The notes: generated by a model not told the origin, from the sequence alone. A stretch of DNA of 64,000 nucleotides from Coptis chinensis (GCA_015680905.1 CM027377.1:22964501-23028500); one strand, 5' to 3'; positions 1-12,129 are shown, counted from the first letter of the stretch. Made by a program: numbers and translations.

Positions 1-1392
1 AAATTGTGAGTTTTATATCCAAACAATTTTTTTCTTTCACTTTATCAATTTGCCTTTATGTAGTACTCTTTTTTATTAGATCCCTATATTTTCATCCTAT
101 GGAGTGTGTTAATGTTTATCGTTGATCAAATTTGTATGAGGAAACGCTAGCTGAGATTGAATACACAAGCTAACTGAAACTAAATGGAATAAGGCATTCA
201 AGCATTTCATGTATGCTTTTACTGATTTATATTATAATAATATATCAACTTATATCCGATTCGATGTGTCTTACAATAGGAGCACAAAGAAAGGAGCTGC
301 ATGAGCAATTTTGTTGAAGGCTGGGGCAGTGTTATTGATATAGAAAGTTCGGTGCATCATCAGCTAATAGTGTTCCAGTGTGGACCCTAACTGTGGTAAT
401 CAAGCATACGGTTAAATTCTCATGTGTAAGAAAAATTGCCTGCGAGCAAAGTTGCAGTGTCTTCTTGAACTTGCTAAATTCTCATGTACATGTTTCGTTC
501 TTCACTTCTCAGAATGTCTTCGAGAATGCGTGCAACCTTTTAGACCCTCAACAATTGTAATTCTATCGACATTCTTATAAAGCACCTGCTTTGACCATGC
601 TTGAGGCGCCTTTTTTGGTTAATTCCGTATACACCAACATCCTTCTTACTAATTGGTTTCGAGCAGAAATTTTTGTTCGGTTACAAAATCTGGCTCACAC
701 AAACCATTTTGTTAGTTGCGTGGACAATGTGCAGACGCACCTTCAACAAAATGCTGGTGTCTTTATACTATTTATCAAGTTTTCAGTATGCACCTTCAAC
801 ACAATTTTGGTGGCTTTAAACTATTTTGCATGTTTTCAGTACCTACTCTATTTCTGCACGTTCTTCTCTCACTGATGAACACCCGATAACACAAGACTAT
901 TTATTAAATAATTAAAACCTTTCGCTCAGCTGCGCTTATAACAGAATGCACACGCATTTGTTCCTCTGTTCATATTTGTTTGTTTTTTATTTGCAACGTC
1001 GACTTCCCATGTTACAGACACCCAAAAGAATTGTTAATTAGCTTGGCATATTTACCCAGTTTAGTTTTACAGGCTGATCAAAATATATGTTTAGAGTTGG
1101 AGAAACACTTTGTTTAAGATAGTGTACTGAAAACCTAAGGCGCCCAATCTCTTTTAAAATCTTACAGAGGCAATATATCATGTTCCGACTGTTGCGGGTT
1201 CCTATATTAAAACACATATCTTCAGTTCTTAACGCTTGCCCCCAAACACTTCGTCTCCCCTCCCACTCCAAAATTTTGTTCCTTTCCTCTTCCTCTAATC
1301 AAAGTTTTTTAGCAACTCCTACTTGAGTTTTAAATAGCTTTCCACCCATGACTTCCCACTATGTATCGTTACTGAAAGGTCTCCTCACCTAC
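1..1392. other. AT-rich sequence without recognised gene
   Basis: I see no convincing coding exon here. The open frames are short and lack family motifs. The stretch is probably transposon-derived, because the next 12 kb is. Confidence 0.4.
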
Positions 1393-1400
1393 TATAAATA
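1393..1400 (+). promoter_or_regulatory. TATA box of the dsRBD-like gene
   Basis: TATAAATA lies about 60 bp upstream of the short first exon (ATGAG at 1457) of the following broken gene, a normal plant promoter distance. Confidence 0.4.
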
Positions 1401-1456
1401 CATTGGCGAAATGAGTTCATTACCAGCAAGTTGTTCATAATTCTGTCATCTCATCC

Positions 1457-2179
1457 ATGAGGTTCGTTTTTTCCCCCCACCCGTTTGCCTAATTGAGCAA
1501 ACCTTATTTTGATATAACGATTTTGTTTATTTGAATGTCCAGATCCTCTAAGCACGAAGTTCCTACAAGTTACCCCGTTAGTTTACTTCCTCATTTCCTA
1601 ATTACAATTTCATATTGTACTACACACTTAACAATTTCATTCAATTATGCTTTATTCTAATTACATCTTCTTCTTTGACACAATTCATCACAGCCAATGG
1701 AAAAGGGCAGCACAATTGCAATTTCTTTCAAACACTTGCTAAATGACGTAACCCATCAGATAGGATTATCACTACCTATCTATGATGCAGTCTTCAAGTT
1801 CGGCTGTTACGAATCTTGGGTCGATATACAAACCCTTACATTCATCACTTCTAAGAAGAGATGTTTCGGAGATCCATCTATCAACCAAAATGGTTCTGAT
1901 GAGGTTGTTGCCCAGAGAGCGATCAAATAACTTCGTTCTATTAACCATTTTGATCTTATTGACTTCAACTCACAGGAACTACGCCAAATGCGACTTCAAA
2001 ATCAACAGCTCTAAGCCGAGACTCAACAACTCCAGAACCAGAACACTATCCTCCTTCAACAAATTGCAACTCTGCAAACACAACATGTCATTCCTAATGT
2101 TATTGTCATTAGTGATGATGAGGAGAGTATTGCTGACGACTCTGACTACATACCATCGTCGATGGACATAGGGGAATAA
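1457..2179 (+). pseudogene. small dsRNA-binding-domain-like protein with coiled coil and SUMO-interaction-like tail (broken)
   Basis: Three exons can be joined with GT-AG introns in one phase: 1457-1461 (ATGAG), 1543-1576 and 1694-2179. The product has a segment resembling a double-stranded RNA-binding domain: FKHLLNDV, then LPIYDAVFKFG, and a C-terminal helix SDEVVAQRAIK. A Q-rich coiled coil (QNQNTILLQQIATLQTQ) follows, then an acidic tail VIVISDDEESIADDSD. The VIVIS-DDEE core fits a SUMO-interacting motif. Two in-frame TAA codons, at 1928-1930 and 2012-2014, each sit where CAA (Gln) would keep the frame, so the copy looks inactivated by C-to-T change. The domain call is by eye and the family is not identified. 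Confidence 0.45.
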
Positions 2180-3480
2180 AGCGACCCTTGAAAAAAAAGA
2201 GGATATTAATTCCTTCCTGCCTATCAGTTATTTAGTTTCCCTTTGCTTCCTGGATTGCACAACTACCTTTGCAACTTGCTTTATCTTAACAGGCTTTGTT
2301 GATGTTTAATACATTATGGAGTGTCGTTTATATATGCCATGTTTGAACGAACCTCTGTCTATCTCATTCAGCTTTTTCCTCTGTCTATCTTATCAGTGTT
2401 GTTTGGCTTTTTTTTTTTTTTTTTTTTCTGTTTCCCTTTTTTTTCCGGTCAATATCAATGTTGTTTGCTTAACACATTCACTTCTTCCAGCAACCAATAT
2501 ATATCTTATACTCAGTAAATTACTGCTACCTACTTCTATTAAACGACTGTGTCTACTTAAGGGAAAATTGACTAAGTCTTTTACCAATACCGAGCCATAA
2601 GTCAGGTATACAACTAACCATTTCAGTCACAATCTAGCCAATCCTTTATTATTTTGTTGTCTTTGAGCTCATTAGTCCAACAAGAATAGAGAATGGTATT
2701 TTCATTCAGTGGTGATTGTGGTAGCGCATTTATTGAGCTCTTAAACCAATAATCTAAGAAATACGTTATCGCCTAAAAAAACCAAAATTATCGCCACTCT
2801 CCAATTGCTCTTGAGAGGCCGCACTGTGTGGCACTTGAGATTGGATTCGTTGCCAGATTAATAATGTTCTTAAAAAATCGTTTACAGCCCAACTTAAACA
2901 CATAAGTCAATGCTTACAGGATCCGCCCAAAAATGAATGCATCATTCCAAGCAGACCCATGAAAATAAGGTTCCCCAACCAACTCTTTTTTTACAACACA
3001 TACTAGCATGCACAAACAATCTTTGTTAGGTGCCTCAAAGAAGACCTCGGTTGCTTCCTGTCCCACGCATAACGATTACGCGTCTCTATTAACCAACATT
3101 ATACGAGCACTGCTAGGCAGACCTTGTTTTTTTACCACCTATTTGCGACACACTGTTTGTTAAACGTTAGTTTGCATTGATACACACGGGTACATGTGTC
3201 GAGACAAATCAATGATTATCATTAGTAGGTCGGTTTGGTTGATTAAATTGGTTGTTCTCGGAATCATTACTCACATTATATTCAGTTACATTGCTTTTCA
3301 AGCAAATTCATTCTACTTTGTACATGATCTATTATACATAGTATGAAAACTACCACAATTATTACATTAAAAACATTTTTCATTTTTCTTCTTTTGACTC
3401 ACTTAATCCTATATGTATATGTAACTCCCATACTCATCAATTCTCCACCCTTTTACATTTACTACATTACTTCCTTCCCC
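2180..3480. other. non-coding or unrecognised sequence
   Basis: Contains a T-rich run near 2409-2427 and short unsupported frames only. No recognised gene. Confidence 0.4.
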
Positions 3481-3488
3481 TATAAAAA
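3481..3488 (+). promoter_or_regulatory. TATA-like box upstream of FPIY ORF A
   Basis: TATAAAAA lies about 200 bp before the ATG at 3689. A promoter is plausible but not demonstrated. Confidence 0.25.
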
Positions 3489-3688
3489 ATTACCCTCAAT
3501 TCTCTTTCAAGCGATAAAACTTGGTATCTATTTCTCATTACCTCGCCATAGAAGCAAGCCTTCTCTTACCAACACCCAGTCCACAGGTACGGTTCCCAAT
3601 TGCTCTTCTTTTTTGTTCATCTAATTTGTACATTGTCATCTATTTATGTGCTTAATGTTTTGTGACTCTCATATATCTTTTGCAACAA

Positions 3689-3961
3689 ATGTCTTACTTA
3701 TCAAACGAAGGCCCAGATACAAGCAAGCCACTGTCAACATCCTATGAAGACAACTTTCCAATTTATAAGCCCGAAACTCCACCAGGAATTGTCGGTCTAA
3801 ACGCAATGATGTATGCTTTTGATCATCTCACCGAGTCACACCTAAACTACCATAAACCAAAACTCAATGTTGAAGAGACCCCTGCCAAAAGCACCAAGAC
3901 GCCTATCAAAACCTCCTATGATAAAGAATTTAATCGCACTTCCATGGACAACATAGATTAA
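3689..3961 (+). CDS. small uncharacterised protein, FPIY family copy A
   Basis: The intact ORF of about 90 residues begins MSYLSNEGPD and contains SYEDNFPIYKPE, then HYHKPKLNVEET-like charged sequence (literally NYHKPKLNVEET), and ends SMDNID. It is hydrophilic, with no signal peptide or membrane segment. A diverged relative sits at 11507-11710. It shares the SLSN start, the (Y/F)ED-FPIY core, a KPKL segment and the stop-codon context ATAGATTAAGTTGT. Conservation of that layout argues that this is a real small gene family, probably carried by the surrounding transposon. I do not recognise a function. Confidence 0.4.
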   Translation: MSYLSNEGPDTSKPLSTSYEDNFPIYKPETPPGIVGLNAMMYAFDHLTESHLNYHKPKLNVEETPAKSTKTPIKTSYDKEFNRTSMDNID

Positions 3962-5198
3962 GTTGTAATACATAACAAGTTAAACCCAATCCTCACTTGC
4001 CTCCGTTTCACATTAATAAATTTTTGACTATTTAGTTTTTCAAATACTAATGATTTCCCGATTCAAAATGTTAAATGCATGAAATGTTATTGACCTGTTT
4101 CCCAGTGCTATCTATCAAGCCTTGCCAAAATTTTGAGCTTTAACCTAATCTACATGACTCAATATATTGCTTTATGAAGCATCAACTCATCGTCCCTGTA
4201 GATCATAACTATACTAACCAGTGACCATATGAATTAACTGCTTTTTTATAATTTGTTGGCACTAATTTTGAACAGTGTGCTATGCCAATCTCTCCCACAG
4301 ACAACATTTTTCTCCTTTCTTTGGTGCTCTAAGTGCCATCATGATGGCTTGACTGCTGGCGCTAAAACAAAAAAACATTTTGGCACAATATTAGTGTTTC
4401 ATCATTCTCTAAAAACAACCATTTTTTTGGTTGGGGTTTTCTTGTTGAAATTAGTTGAATGTTTTGTGGTTTCATTAATTTAAGCACTTGCTTTTGACAG
4501 CCACAATTAAGGATCAGCATTCAATAGATGTTATATATCTAATATATACCTTTGCACACTAACTGACTTGAGCAGCAAGCTATTGTGTTCAATTTTGGAA
4601 GGAGATTCCTCTTCCATATCAGTTACCCCTGAAAGTTATGTCGTGGTTAGGGTTCATGCATACATTGCAATTTTTGCAAAGCAATATTAATGGGCATGCC
4701 TTATACTTTTCTCAGCCATGGTGCAGATGTGATATGCCCTTTGTTTTACCTTGACTCAACACATTTCCAACCATGCAGGAAAAAAAATGATCATAAACTA
4801 TTACCCTAATACAATAACATCAAATCTAATTATAATACATGGCCGCCACCAATATCCCTAACGTACTCGAAAAGGATCGGAAAACAATATTGGATGCATT
4901 GCTAATTTACAAAGTTTAAGAGAAAAAAACATTGGAGTCACAATGTCGCAATAGATGACTGCTCTCTGAGGCCCTCCACAGATATATTTTCCGATTATGA
5001 TGAAATTCCAAAACATTTCAGCAAGCTACAATGTGAGGTCGTTAGGGTGACTTTTTCTGCATATTGATGAATTTCCTTGGTCCTCAACAGTTTCCAGCAC
5101 TCTTAACACTCCTTAATAATAAACTTCTCACACTCCTCTTTTTTCTCCACCCTCATCCACAATTCAATTAAACCCCTACGTCTTCTGTAACCACATCC
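3962..5198. other. no gene recognised
   Basis: AT-rich sequence with only short frames. It ends at a CACTA-like terminus. Confidence 0.4.
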
Positions 5199-5400
5199 CA
5201 CTACACCAAAACAGGATATTTGTAACACACATATTTTTTAATTTGTAACAGTTTTTTACCGTTAGTGTATTTTTACTGCCTTTTTACTGTGAGGAATAAT
5301 GGTAAAGCGTTAGTTTAATTTCCAGTGAGATTTGAATTAATTTCTAACGATTTTATGTTATTTGGTCACGAAATTTTATCGTTAGGCAAACGTTAACAGT
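5199..5400 (+). mobile_element. CACTA (En/Spm)-type terminus
   Basis: CACTACACCAAAACAGG at 5199 matches the typical CACTA terminal inverted repeat of plant En/Spm elements. It is followed by short repeats around the theme CGTTA (5250-5400) that resemble subterminal repeats. I did not find the opposite end, so the element is truncated, rearranged or too diverged to see. Confidence 0.45.
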
Positions 5401-5478
5401 GTAAAAAAAATTAAAAATTAACTTGAAATTAGAAATTTGGGAATGAGGGAACTTTTGGGAACAACATAAAAAAAACTC

Positions 5479-5732
5479 TCAAACTAAAATAAAAGCTCCT
5501 CTCTCTCTCTGTCTCTCTCTATCAACCCTCTCTGAAATCTCTTATAATTTAGGGTTTTGCCACTCGTGTTGTCTCACTGCTGCCATTTAAAAGTTAAAAC
5601 TAACGAATTTCATTTTTTTTCTTAGTAAACTAACCTCTTTACTCTACTATTGTGTAGTAATCCTGTGATTCACGAATTTTTTGGTAGCTTTCTGGTCTTG
5701 GTTCAGTGTTTACACTACGATTTGTTGTAAAG
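5479..5732 (+). promoter_or_regulatory. probable 5' UTR exon of the RPA-like gene
   Basis: A CT-repeat leader (near 5499-5520) precedes TTAGGGTTTTGCC, a sequence common in plant leaders. The stretch ends at AAAG|GTATGATTTTT, a good splice donor, near 5732. This fits a non-coding first exon for the RPA-like gene whose ATG is at 8123. Confidence 0.35.
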
Positions 5733-6780
5733 GTATGATTTTTTTTCCCTTTATCATATTTTTCAATTAAATCTAGTAAATTTGGTAGTCTTTTCTGCGA
5801 ATTGGTAGATTTCCAGCTTATAGTTGTGCTCTTTCTTTATTTTGTAATTTTATCTTTTATTTTAATTTTAATTTTAAGATTATGAAATTCAGTATGGTAT
5901 TCGTGTGATCCCTATTCCTGAATTTTGTGTGGTCTTGAGTCTTTTAATTCAGTTATAAATTCAATCAACTGTTAGAGTATGCCATTGTGGGTTTTCTATT
6001 TCTGTGTATCAAAGTATCCATCCTTTCTTCCATGGTAATCGAATGTTGCTTAGCCAAGAATTCACTCTAAATTTGCAACTATTAATTGACACAGCAAGTG
6101 TTTTCCGTTTAGTGCATGTATAATGTTCCTATTTGGTTGTTTCTCTAATTGATTTTTTTCAGTGAAGTTGTTTGAGTCAGTACTTATCCAGAAGTCGGGG
6201 TGCGAAATGTTTGTGAAGGTCTGCTTGTTGTTGGTATTTGATAAGATAATGTGCACCCAAAATGGAAAGGCAGTCAAGTATAGACCAATGAAAACTTATC
6301 TGAGGGTTTGGGGTTTGGAAGAGATTAAGTACATCACGAATATAAATCACTATTTCAGTTTGGATTTTTCTGTTGTTTCTTGTATTATGTAGTTTTGTTT
6401 GATCTATGGGTGAAGTTTTTCTCCAAAATTGCTTATATTTTCACAAATACTTAGTTATTTTGGAAGAAAGATATTTAGTATTTTTATAGTATGCTATCAG
6501 GACCTTGACTAGAATACATACTAGGAAACTGTTAGATTTGCATCTTATTCGTACATTCTAGTGGTTTGTTAGTGTTGATTTTCTTTTATCATTGTTTCTT
6601 GTTACTTGAGCCACGTGTTTGTGTCGAAAAAGAATGTTGTGTTGTGTGTACATGTCCAACTTAGAATATGTTCATGTTTTGTGGTACTTTTTGCTTCAGC
6701 ATCGATCCTCATCATCACTGTAATAGATGGGGCTCTTCTCCTTCTCCCTCTATACGTTTTTTCCCAAAATCTATAAATTT

Positions 6781-6793
6781 GTATTGGAATTTC
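6781..6793. repeat. left target-site duplication of LINE insertion
   Basis: GTATTGGAATTTC here is repeated as GTATCGGAATTTC at 7504-7516 (12 of 13 identical), flanking the LINE fragment. Confidence 0.7.
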
Positions 6794-7503
6794 ATGGCAG
6801 ATATAAAGGTGCTACATTCTTTTAACTTGCAACACAAGCTTCGAAAAGCACCGCAAATCCTAGAATGTTATTGGCTTTTTCCTCCCTCGGGCATAGTGAA
6901 AGTTAATGTTGACGGGAGCTCACGAGGCAATCCTAGTAGGTCAGGCTGGGGAGTGGTCCTTAGAGACTGTAACGGAGATCTTTTGGGGGCTGCTGCAAGG
7001 GTTTAGGCAATACAACCAACTACATGGCAGAATCTTTTGCGATAATAGAAGGAGTCTCAAAAGCAATAGATTTGGGATGGAGGAACATCTGAGTGGAATC
7101 GAACTTGGCTTCAGTGGTCAAAGCTTTCCAAGATGATAAAATGCATTGGAGGGTCAAATCAAGGTGGATACAGCTTAAGGCCAAATCTTCATGGATAAAT
7201 ATTACGTCCACCTAGAGGGAGACAAACTTAGGTGCGGACAGTTGTGCAAGACATGGTGCGGCTCTATCAAAGGGAGAAAGTAAATGGTGGACATCTAGAC
7301 CTCCGTTTATGAGGAACTTGGAAAACCACTATACTACTTACTTTAGATTCATTGCATAAGACAACACCTTTTTGTAAGTCAATGGTGGATACACAATTGA
7401 TGACGTCCACCATAGACCATCTTCAGCCTTCTTCTTATTATTCTTTTTTTTTGTAACTTCCTTTTAAATTAATTTAATCAATTACCTTTTAGCAAAAAAA
7501 AAA
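6794..7503 (+). mobile_element. 5'-truncated LINE (non-LTR retrotransposon) 3' end with RNase H domain
   Basis: The fragment encodes the plant LINE-type RNase H domain: VNVDGSSRGNPSRSGWGVVL, then after a frameshift AESFAIIEGVSKAIDLGW and VKSRWIQLKAKSSWINIT, and a tail GADSCARHGAALSKGESKWW in another frame. A TGA near 7092 replaces the Trp of the W-VES motif. A 3' UTR ending in poly(A) at 7494-7503 follows. The 13-bp duplication on both sides shows target-primed insertion. The copy is only 710 bp long and dead. It lies in the presumed 5' UTR or intron of the RPA-like gene. Confidence 0.8.
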
Positions 7504-7516
7504 GTATCGGAATTTC
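7504..7516. repeat. right target-site duplication of LINE insertion
   Basis: GTATCGGAATTTC starts directly after the poly(A) tail and repeats 6781-6793 with one mismatch. Confidence 0.7.
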
Positions 7517-8122
7517 GTATCCACCACATTTGTTCACCTTCTTCATATCAAGATATTATTCGTGTTACAAGATCAGCAATCAGGTTTTGTGCTTATTTTT
7601 TTATCTTTCTCACAAATGTCCTGTGCTTTATATGTGGATGCGCAATTCAATATTTTGATACATGGATTATGCAATTTCTATTCTGTCTTATTCCTTACTG
7701 CATGTCGGCTACTCCCTACTTAATTTGTCCTTTCTATTACTGATTCATGTGCTATGCCTCTTCAGTCTTCCAAAAAAATATAAAGGAATTTGCAGGGTTT
7801 CCTTGCGCAATTTTCATTTAGTTACATCCATTTCCCTATTGAGTTGTTTGTGTAATTTAAGCTGCCCGTATATTATGCAAACGTTGCTGCTGACCATCCT
7901 AACCCAGTTGTAAGGTCAACCAATTGTTATTATTCTTGAATGGGTTGGTAAATTGTTGTGGCATTTGCCTTCATTGTCGTTTCATCGACACACTTTTTAA
8001 CAATTCGCGCTTTGTTGTTGTTTTAGTTATAATTTTTCTTTCTTTTATCCTCCATTTTGTTTTTTATAATTCCATATTGTTTAATTTGGCCCTTTTCCTA
8101 TCCTTAACAGCTGTGACTCCCG

Positions 8123-10287
8123 ATGTCGATGCAAAACTATCAAGACCTTGACAAACTCCACAACGGATCAAATCGATATAAAGTGAGGGGCTGCATTACA
8201 AGGTTGTGGGAGTCAGTGCATTTGAAATATAAGGACACTCTTAGTTTGGAGTTTCTTCTTTTAGATGTAAAGGTGATTATAATTCTATATGTGCCATCTA
8301 TTTGCCAAAGCCATGCTATAATGGGTTGCTGACTTTACTGTTGTTTCCCGCATCGTACACAGGATGCTCACATCCATGTCGTTTTACTGAAGAAATATTT
8401 TGGGGATTTTTACGATTTACTTAAGGATGGTGTGTTAAAAGAAGGCAATGTCTACACCATGGAGAAATTTGATGTGTGGTTTGCAAAAGATTATCGGCCG
8501 GTTGAGAATGATCACAAAATTTTTATTAATGATGGAATGGTTATCACACCAGTTGATGGGGAAGGTACCCACATTGCAAGGCACAAATTCAACTTCTCCC
8601 AGTTCGACACCCTTTCGAGTAGAGTTTCACATGGGACTCACCTTATAGGTAATAGTTTGCTACGAGTTTTGGCTTTCATAACTTAATAAACTCTTAAGGA
8701 ATGTATTCTAACATTTTTGTCAAAAAAAAATTAAGATGTTATTGGACTCCTTAAGCGAATCGGTGAAATCACACACAAAAATGGAACTGTTTTTCGAGAG
8801 ATTGTGCTCATGGATAAGAGGTAACTTGCCGACGTTCATCTCTAATAAGCACTATGTATTTTTTTTTCCTAACACAAACTATCCTATAATCAGTGCCGTG
8901 GTATTGACTATTGCTTTATGGGGTTATTTAACCGAAAAGTTTCCAGATGATCTTTTGACACAGGAAGATGTGGTTGTCATTGTAACTTCACTTAATCGAA
9001 AAGATTTCCAAGGTACACATTTATTCCACCTTCATGTAATCAAATTTTTTTTTTTTTTTACTACGCAAAGCAAAATAATGCATATTTCATGTCTTAATAC
9101 TATGTTGTAGGCAAAATTTCTCTTTCATCGCTTAGTGGAGAACAAAGGTCTACATAGATTTGGACACCCAAAATGTTATCGACTATAAAAACAGATCAGT
9201 GTATCATATTATTCTTCGTTTTTATCATATTACTTCATAATCATGTCATGTTACAATATTTGTCATTCTTAATTATATAGTTTGGGGGATACCAAAGTGC
9301 AAATAGCAAAGCAGTATTCATCTACAAAAGAGGGCTTCTCTGAGGAAGAACTACTTAGAAACCGTAGGGTTTCAATAGACAAATTAAAGGAAATGGGACT
9401 AGATGAATCGAATAAGGTAACATTCAATCCATTAGAGACAACTTTGTTTCATTGCCCAACATTCTATTAAAGTTCATTATGATCGTAAAACAAGGAGCAA
9501 CATACACTTGCAAAGCAACCATAGGATATGTCTTCGACACGAATTGGTATTACACTTCATGCACCAACAACAACTGTAACAAGAATGTTGTTAAGTGCAT
9601 TTGCCCAAGCTGTCACCTTGAAATCAAGAGCTGCAATGAGAGGTCAATCATTAATCCCTTATCGAATTTTTTCTTTTGGCGGATAAACTTTTTATAAATT
9701 TTATTTGGAGTGTCCAAGTACCTTCCAAGAATGGATGTGGAAGATTCATCAGGGGTTACTCAATTTGTTGCTTTTGATCGGGAAGCTAAATACCTTATTC
9801 AGAAGCCGGTTAAAGAATTGGTGGACTCCTACAAGAAGACAACACCTTATAACTTTTCATATCACAATTTTTTTGCTTTTAAACACAAAACACATTCTTC
9901 TCACCAAATGTAAATAAAATGCTTCAAAACACAGAAAAACGGCCCACAAATCATTCAGGATGCATTGCAACACGTTGCTGGAAAAGAGTACATCTTCCAA
10001 GTTAAAATAAATTATTTCAGTCAGAATACGAAGGAAAATCTACAAAATTTTCCCACCTACTATGGATGTGATGACCCACTTACTAAAGAAATGATTGATG
10101 AGGTATTCTTCTGATCCCTTTATTTAAAAAAACAGTATTGTTTCACCTACATTAAACTTATTGTGGTTAAATACAAGACAAAAAAAGTGGAAGCCCCGAT
10201 TTAGAAAATGGAGTTACTGGAAAAGATGTTTCAAGCCAAGATATGCAATCTGAACTCCACCAAGCAAAAAAAACAAGGGTTCAATAG
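8123..10287 (+). pseudogene. RPA70-like single-stranded DNA-binding protein (OB folds plus zinc finger), probably Helitron-associated
   Basis: Exons follow the plant RPA1 large-subunit plan: 8123-8272, 8363-8648, 8736-8820, 8894-9012, 9111-9198, 9282-9416, 9495-9642, 9719-about 9841, 9935-10102 and about 10178-10287. They encode an N-terminal OB fold (YKVRGCITRLW), a second OB fold (GDVIGLLKRIGEITHKNG), a zinc finger (YTSCTNNNCNKNVVKC, ICPSC) and the DBD-C end (VEDSSGVTQFVAFDREA). RPA1 proteins bind ssDNA in replication and repair, and many plant Helitrons carry such genes. Exon 5 changes frame near 9140 (GKISLSSLSGE, then TKVYIDLDTQNVIDYKN). Exon 8 has no visible GT donor. The last exon is out of phase with the one before it. 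The copy is therefore damaged or misread. A Helitron 3' end lies at 12105. Confidence 0.75.
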
Positions 10288-11506
10288 TGGGTCAGCACTT
10301 ATTCAACCATTTGGTCCAATCCAGTTCAGCTTTTTTTGGTTTAACATTTAAAAATGAAACATCAAAATATCACATGACTGTCTCCTCCCTGATGCAGGAC
10401 ATGTCTCGGAGTTGGAACTCATTTTGCTTAAGTTGTTTGCTTTTCAATTTACTATTTGCTCGCGTCGTCTACATTTACAATTTTCTGTGTGGTTAGAACT
10501 TTCTCTTTTGAATGTGGTGTTTGTGTTATTCATTTAACTTGAACACAAGAATTAATGATGATTGCTAAAATATTTCTAGCAAAGGGTACCTTTTTTGTGT
10601 GTGCTTTACTTTGATGTGCATATGGGTTTTGCTCATTGATTCTTCTACCCCTTGCACACACACACACCAAAAAACCACCCGCACACACCCACACGCCCAA
10701 AAATATATATAGATTATTGATGATTTCATATCATAAGCTACTTTATCATTTATCCCCTCACGATAGAGAACCACTACATACAGTATTGTTCCACCAGTCG
10801 CACAGGTGAGTACAACTTTAGAAATTCACAATGTCTTTTACATTTTATTGTTGGCCCTTAATTGAACTGCCTTTTACCAAAAGCAAAGCAAATAGTCACG
10901 GCTACCAAATTGACTCATCAAGTTAAATACATATATAGGGTTTTTTCCGCTTCCAAGCTTACTGGCGTACCTACAACAAACAATACTCCACCTTCCAAAA
11001 CCAACACTCTAAGTTGTTATAATTCTTCAATATTATGAAACTCATTTGTACTGATGGTAATAGTAACTCATTTGGCATGGGGTTACCACTTTTGATTATA
11101 GCGTTACACTTTGTGCACCTCTATAAATTGCATGATCCACAAAAAAAACAAGTTAATTGGTCTGAAAGGTATGGTTCTCTATTAATTTTTTTTTCTACTA
11201 CTGTCAAGCACCTTCCCTTCAGTATATATACCTTTTATTTATGTACTTTTGTGCATAATTAGATGCATTTCATCACAATCCCAACATAATCAACTCAAAA
11301 ACTTCCTTTATCATAATCCCAACATAACAATGTTCATGTTTGTACAATATTTACTTACTTTTTTTGTTCGTCCTCAACCTGACAAATCCTTCCTTTGTAT
11401 ATTATATCCATCATTTCACTATGTAACTATGTTGCTCCCACTATAGTTAATATTGCTTATTTATTTATTTATTTTATATATTATTAATTTATTCTTTTTG
11501 CATAAA
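10288..11506. other. no gene recognised between RPA-like gene and FPIY ORF B
   Basis: Contains CA-rich and poly-pyrimidine tracts (10655-10690). No frame with family motifs. Confidence 0.35.
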
Positions 11507-11710
11507 ATGGGTAGTCTGTCAAACACCTCTAAAGATACAAACAAGACAACCACAACATCTTTTGAAGACAGATTCCCAATTTATACTACTCAAAGCACCT
11601 CAAAACATAAAGCTTTTCTATATCTTTATGAGTACATCTACAAGTCGTACCTTAAACCAAAACTCATCCTTAGAGAAAACCCTAAAAAATGGATCTTTGA
11701 ATTATATTGA
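11507..11710 (+). CDS. small uncharacterised protein, FPIY family copy B
   Basis: The ORF of 67 residues begins MGSLSNTSKD, then SFEDRFPIYTTQS, then YLKPKLILRENPKK. It is a diverged, shorter relative of the ORF at 3689-3961. Homology continues past the end: the sequence NID followed by a TAA stop codon, seen at the end of copy A, reappears here at about 11722 in another frame. Copy B has thus probably lost its original C-terminus by a frameshift. Function unknown. It may be a passenger gene of the same transposon. Confidence 0.35.
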   Translation: MGSLSNTSKDTNKTTTTSFEDRFPIYTTQSTSKHKAFLYLYEYIYKSYLKPKLILRENPKKWIFELY

Positions 11711-12077
11711 ATGTGTGGCCAATATAGATTAAGTTGTTGCACATCATAGAGTTATGTCGTTTACCACAATTCCTCCATGAATAATTTAGTTATTATTACG
11801 TTTTCGAATCATTTTGTATTGTACATTTCCCTCTTCATAATGTTACACATTACTATCCTACTTCAAAATGCTTTCAATTAATTTGGAACAAAGATGATCC
11901 GAGTCACCTACTCTACATTATTCAATCATATTTTTCTTTTTCTTTTTTGCGCGCATTATTTAGGCTTCTTCATCAACTTGGCCTGCTTATCAATTTTTTG
12001 TTTCCCTTACGATTAGGGAAAGAGTCAATGCATGTGGAATTTTAAATCACATTATCAATTGTGCTTCTTTATGGAAT

Positions 12078-12105
12078 CCGTGCCTTCAGCATGGGCATTA
12101 ACTAG
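12078..12105 (+). mobile_element. Helitron 3' terminus (plus strand)
   Basis: CCGTGC-CTTCA-GCATGG (12078-12094) forms a short hairpin with one G:T pair. Seven bases later the sequence ends in CTAG (12102-12105), followed by T. Hairpin plus CTRR before T is the Helitron 3' signature. The RPA-like gene upstream suggests that this is the end of a large, possibly RPA-bearing Helitron. Its 5' TC end was not found and may lie outside the window. Confidence 0.55.
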
Positions 12106-12129
12106 TGATAATAACAAAATAAGTCCGAG

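Noticed and set aside
11035..11446. ORFs upstream of FPIY ORF B
   Set aside because: Low-complexity, no motif, no counterpart at copy A.
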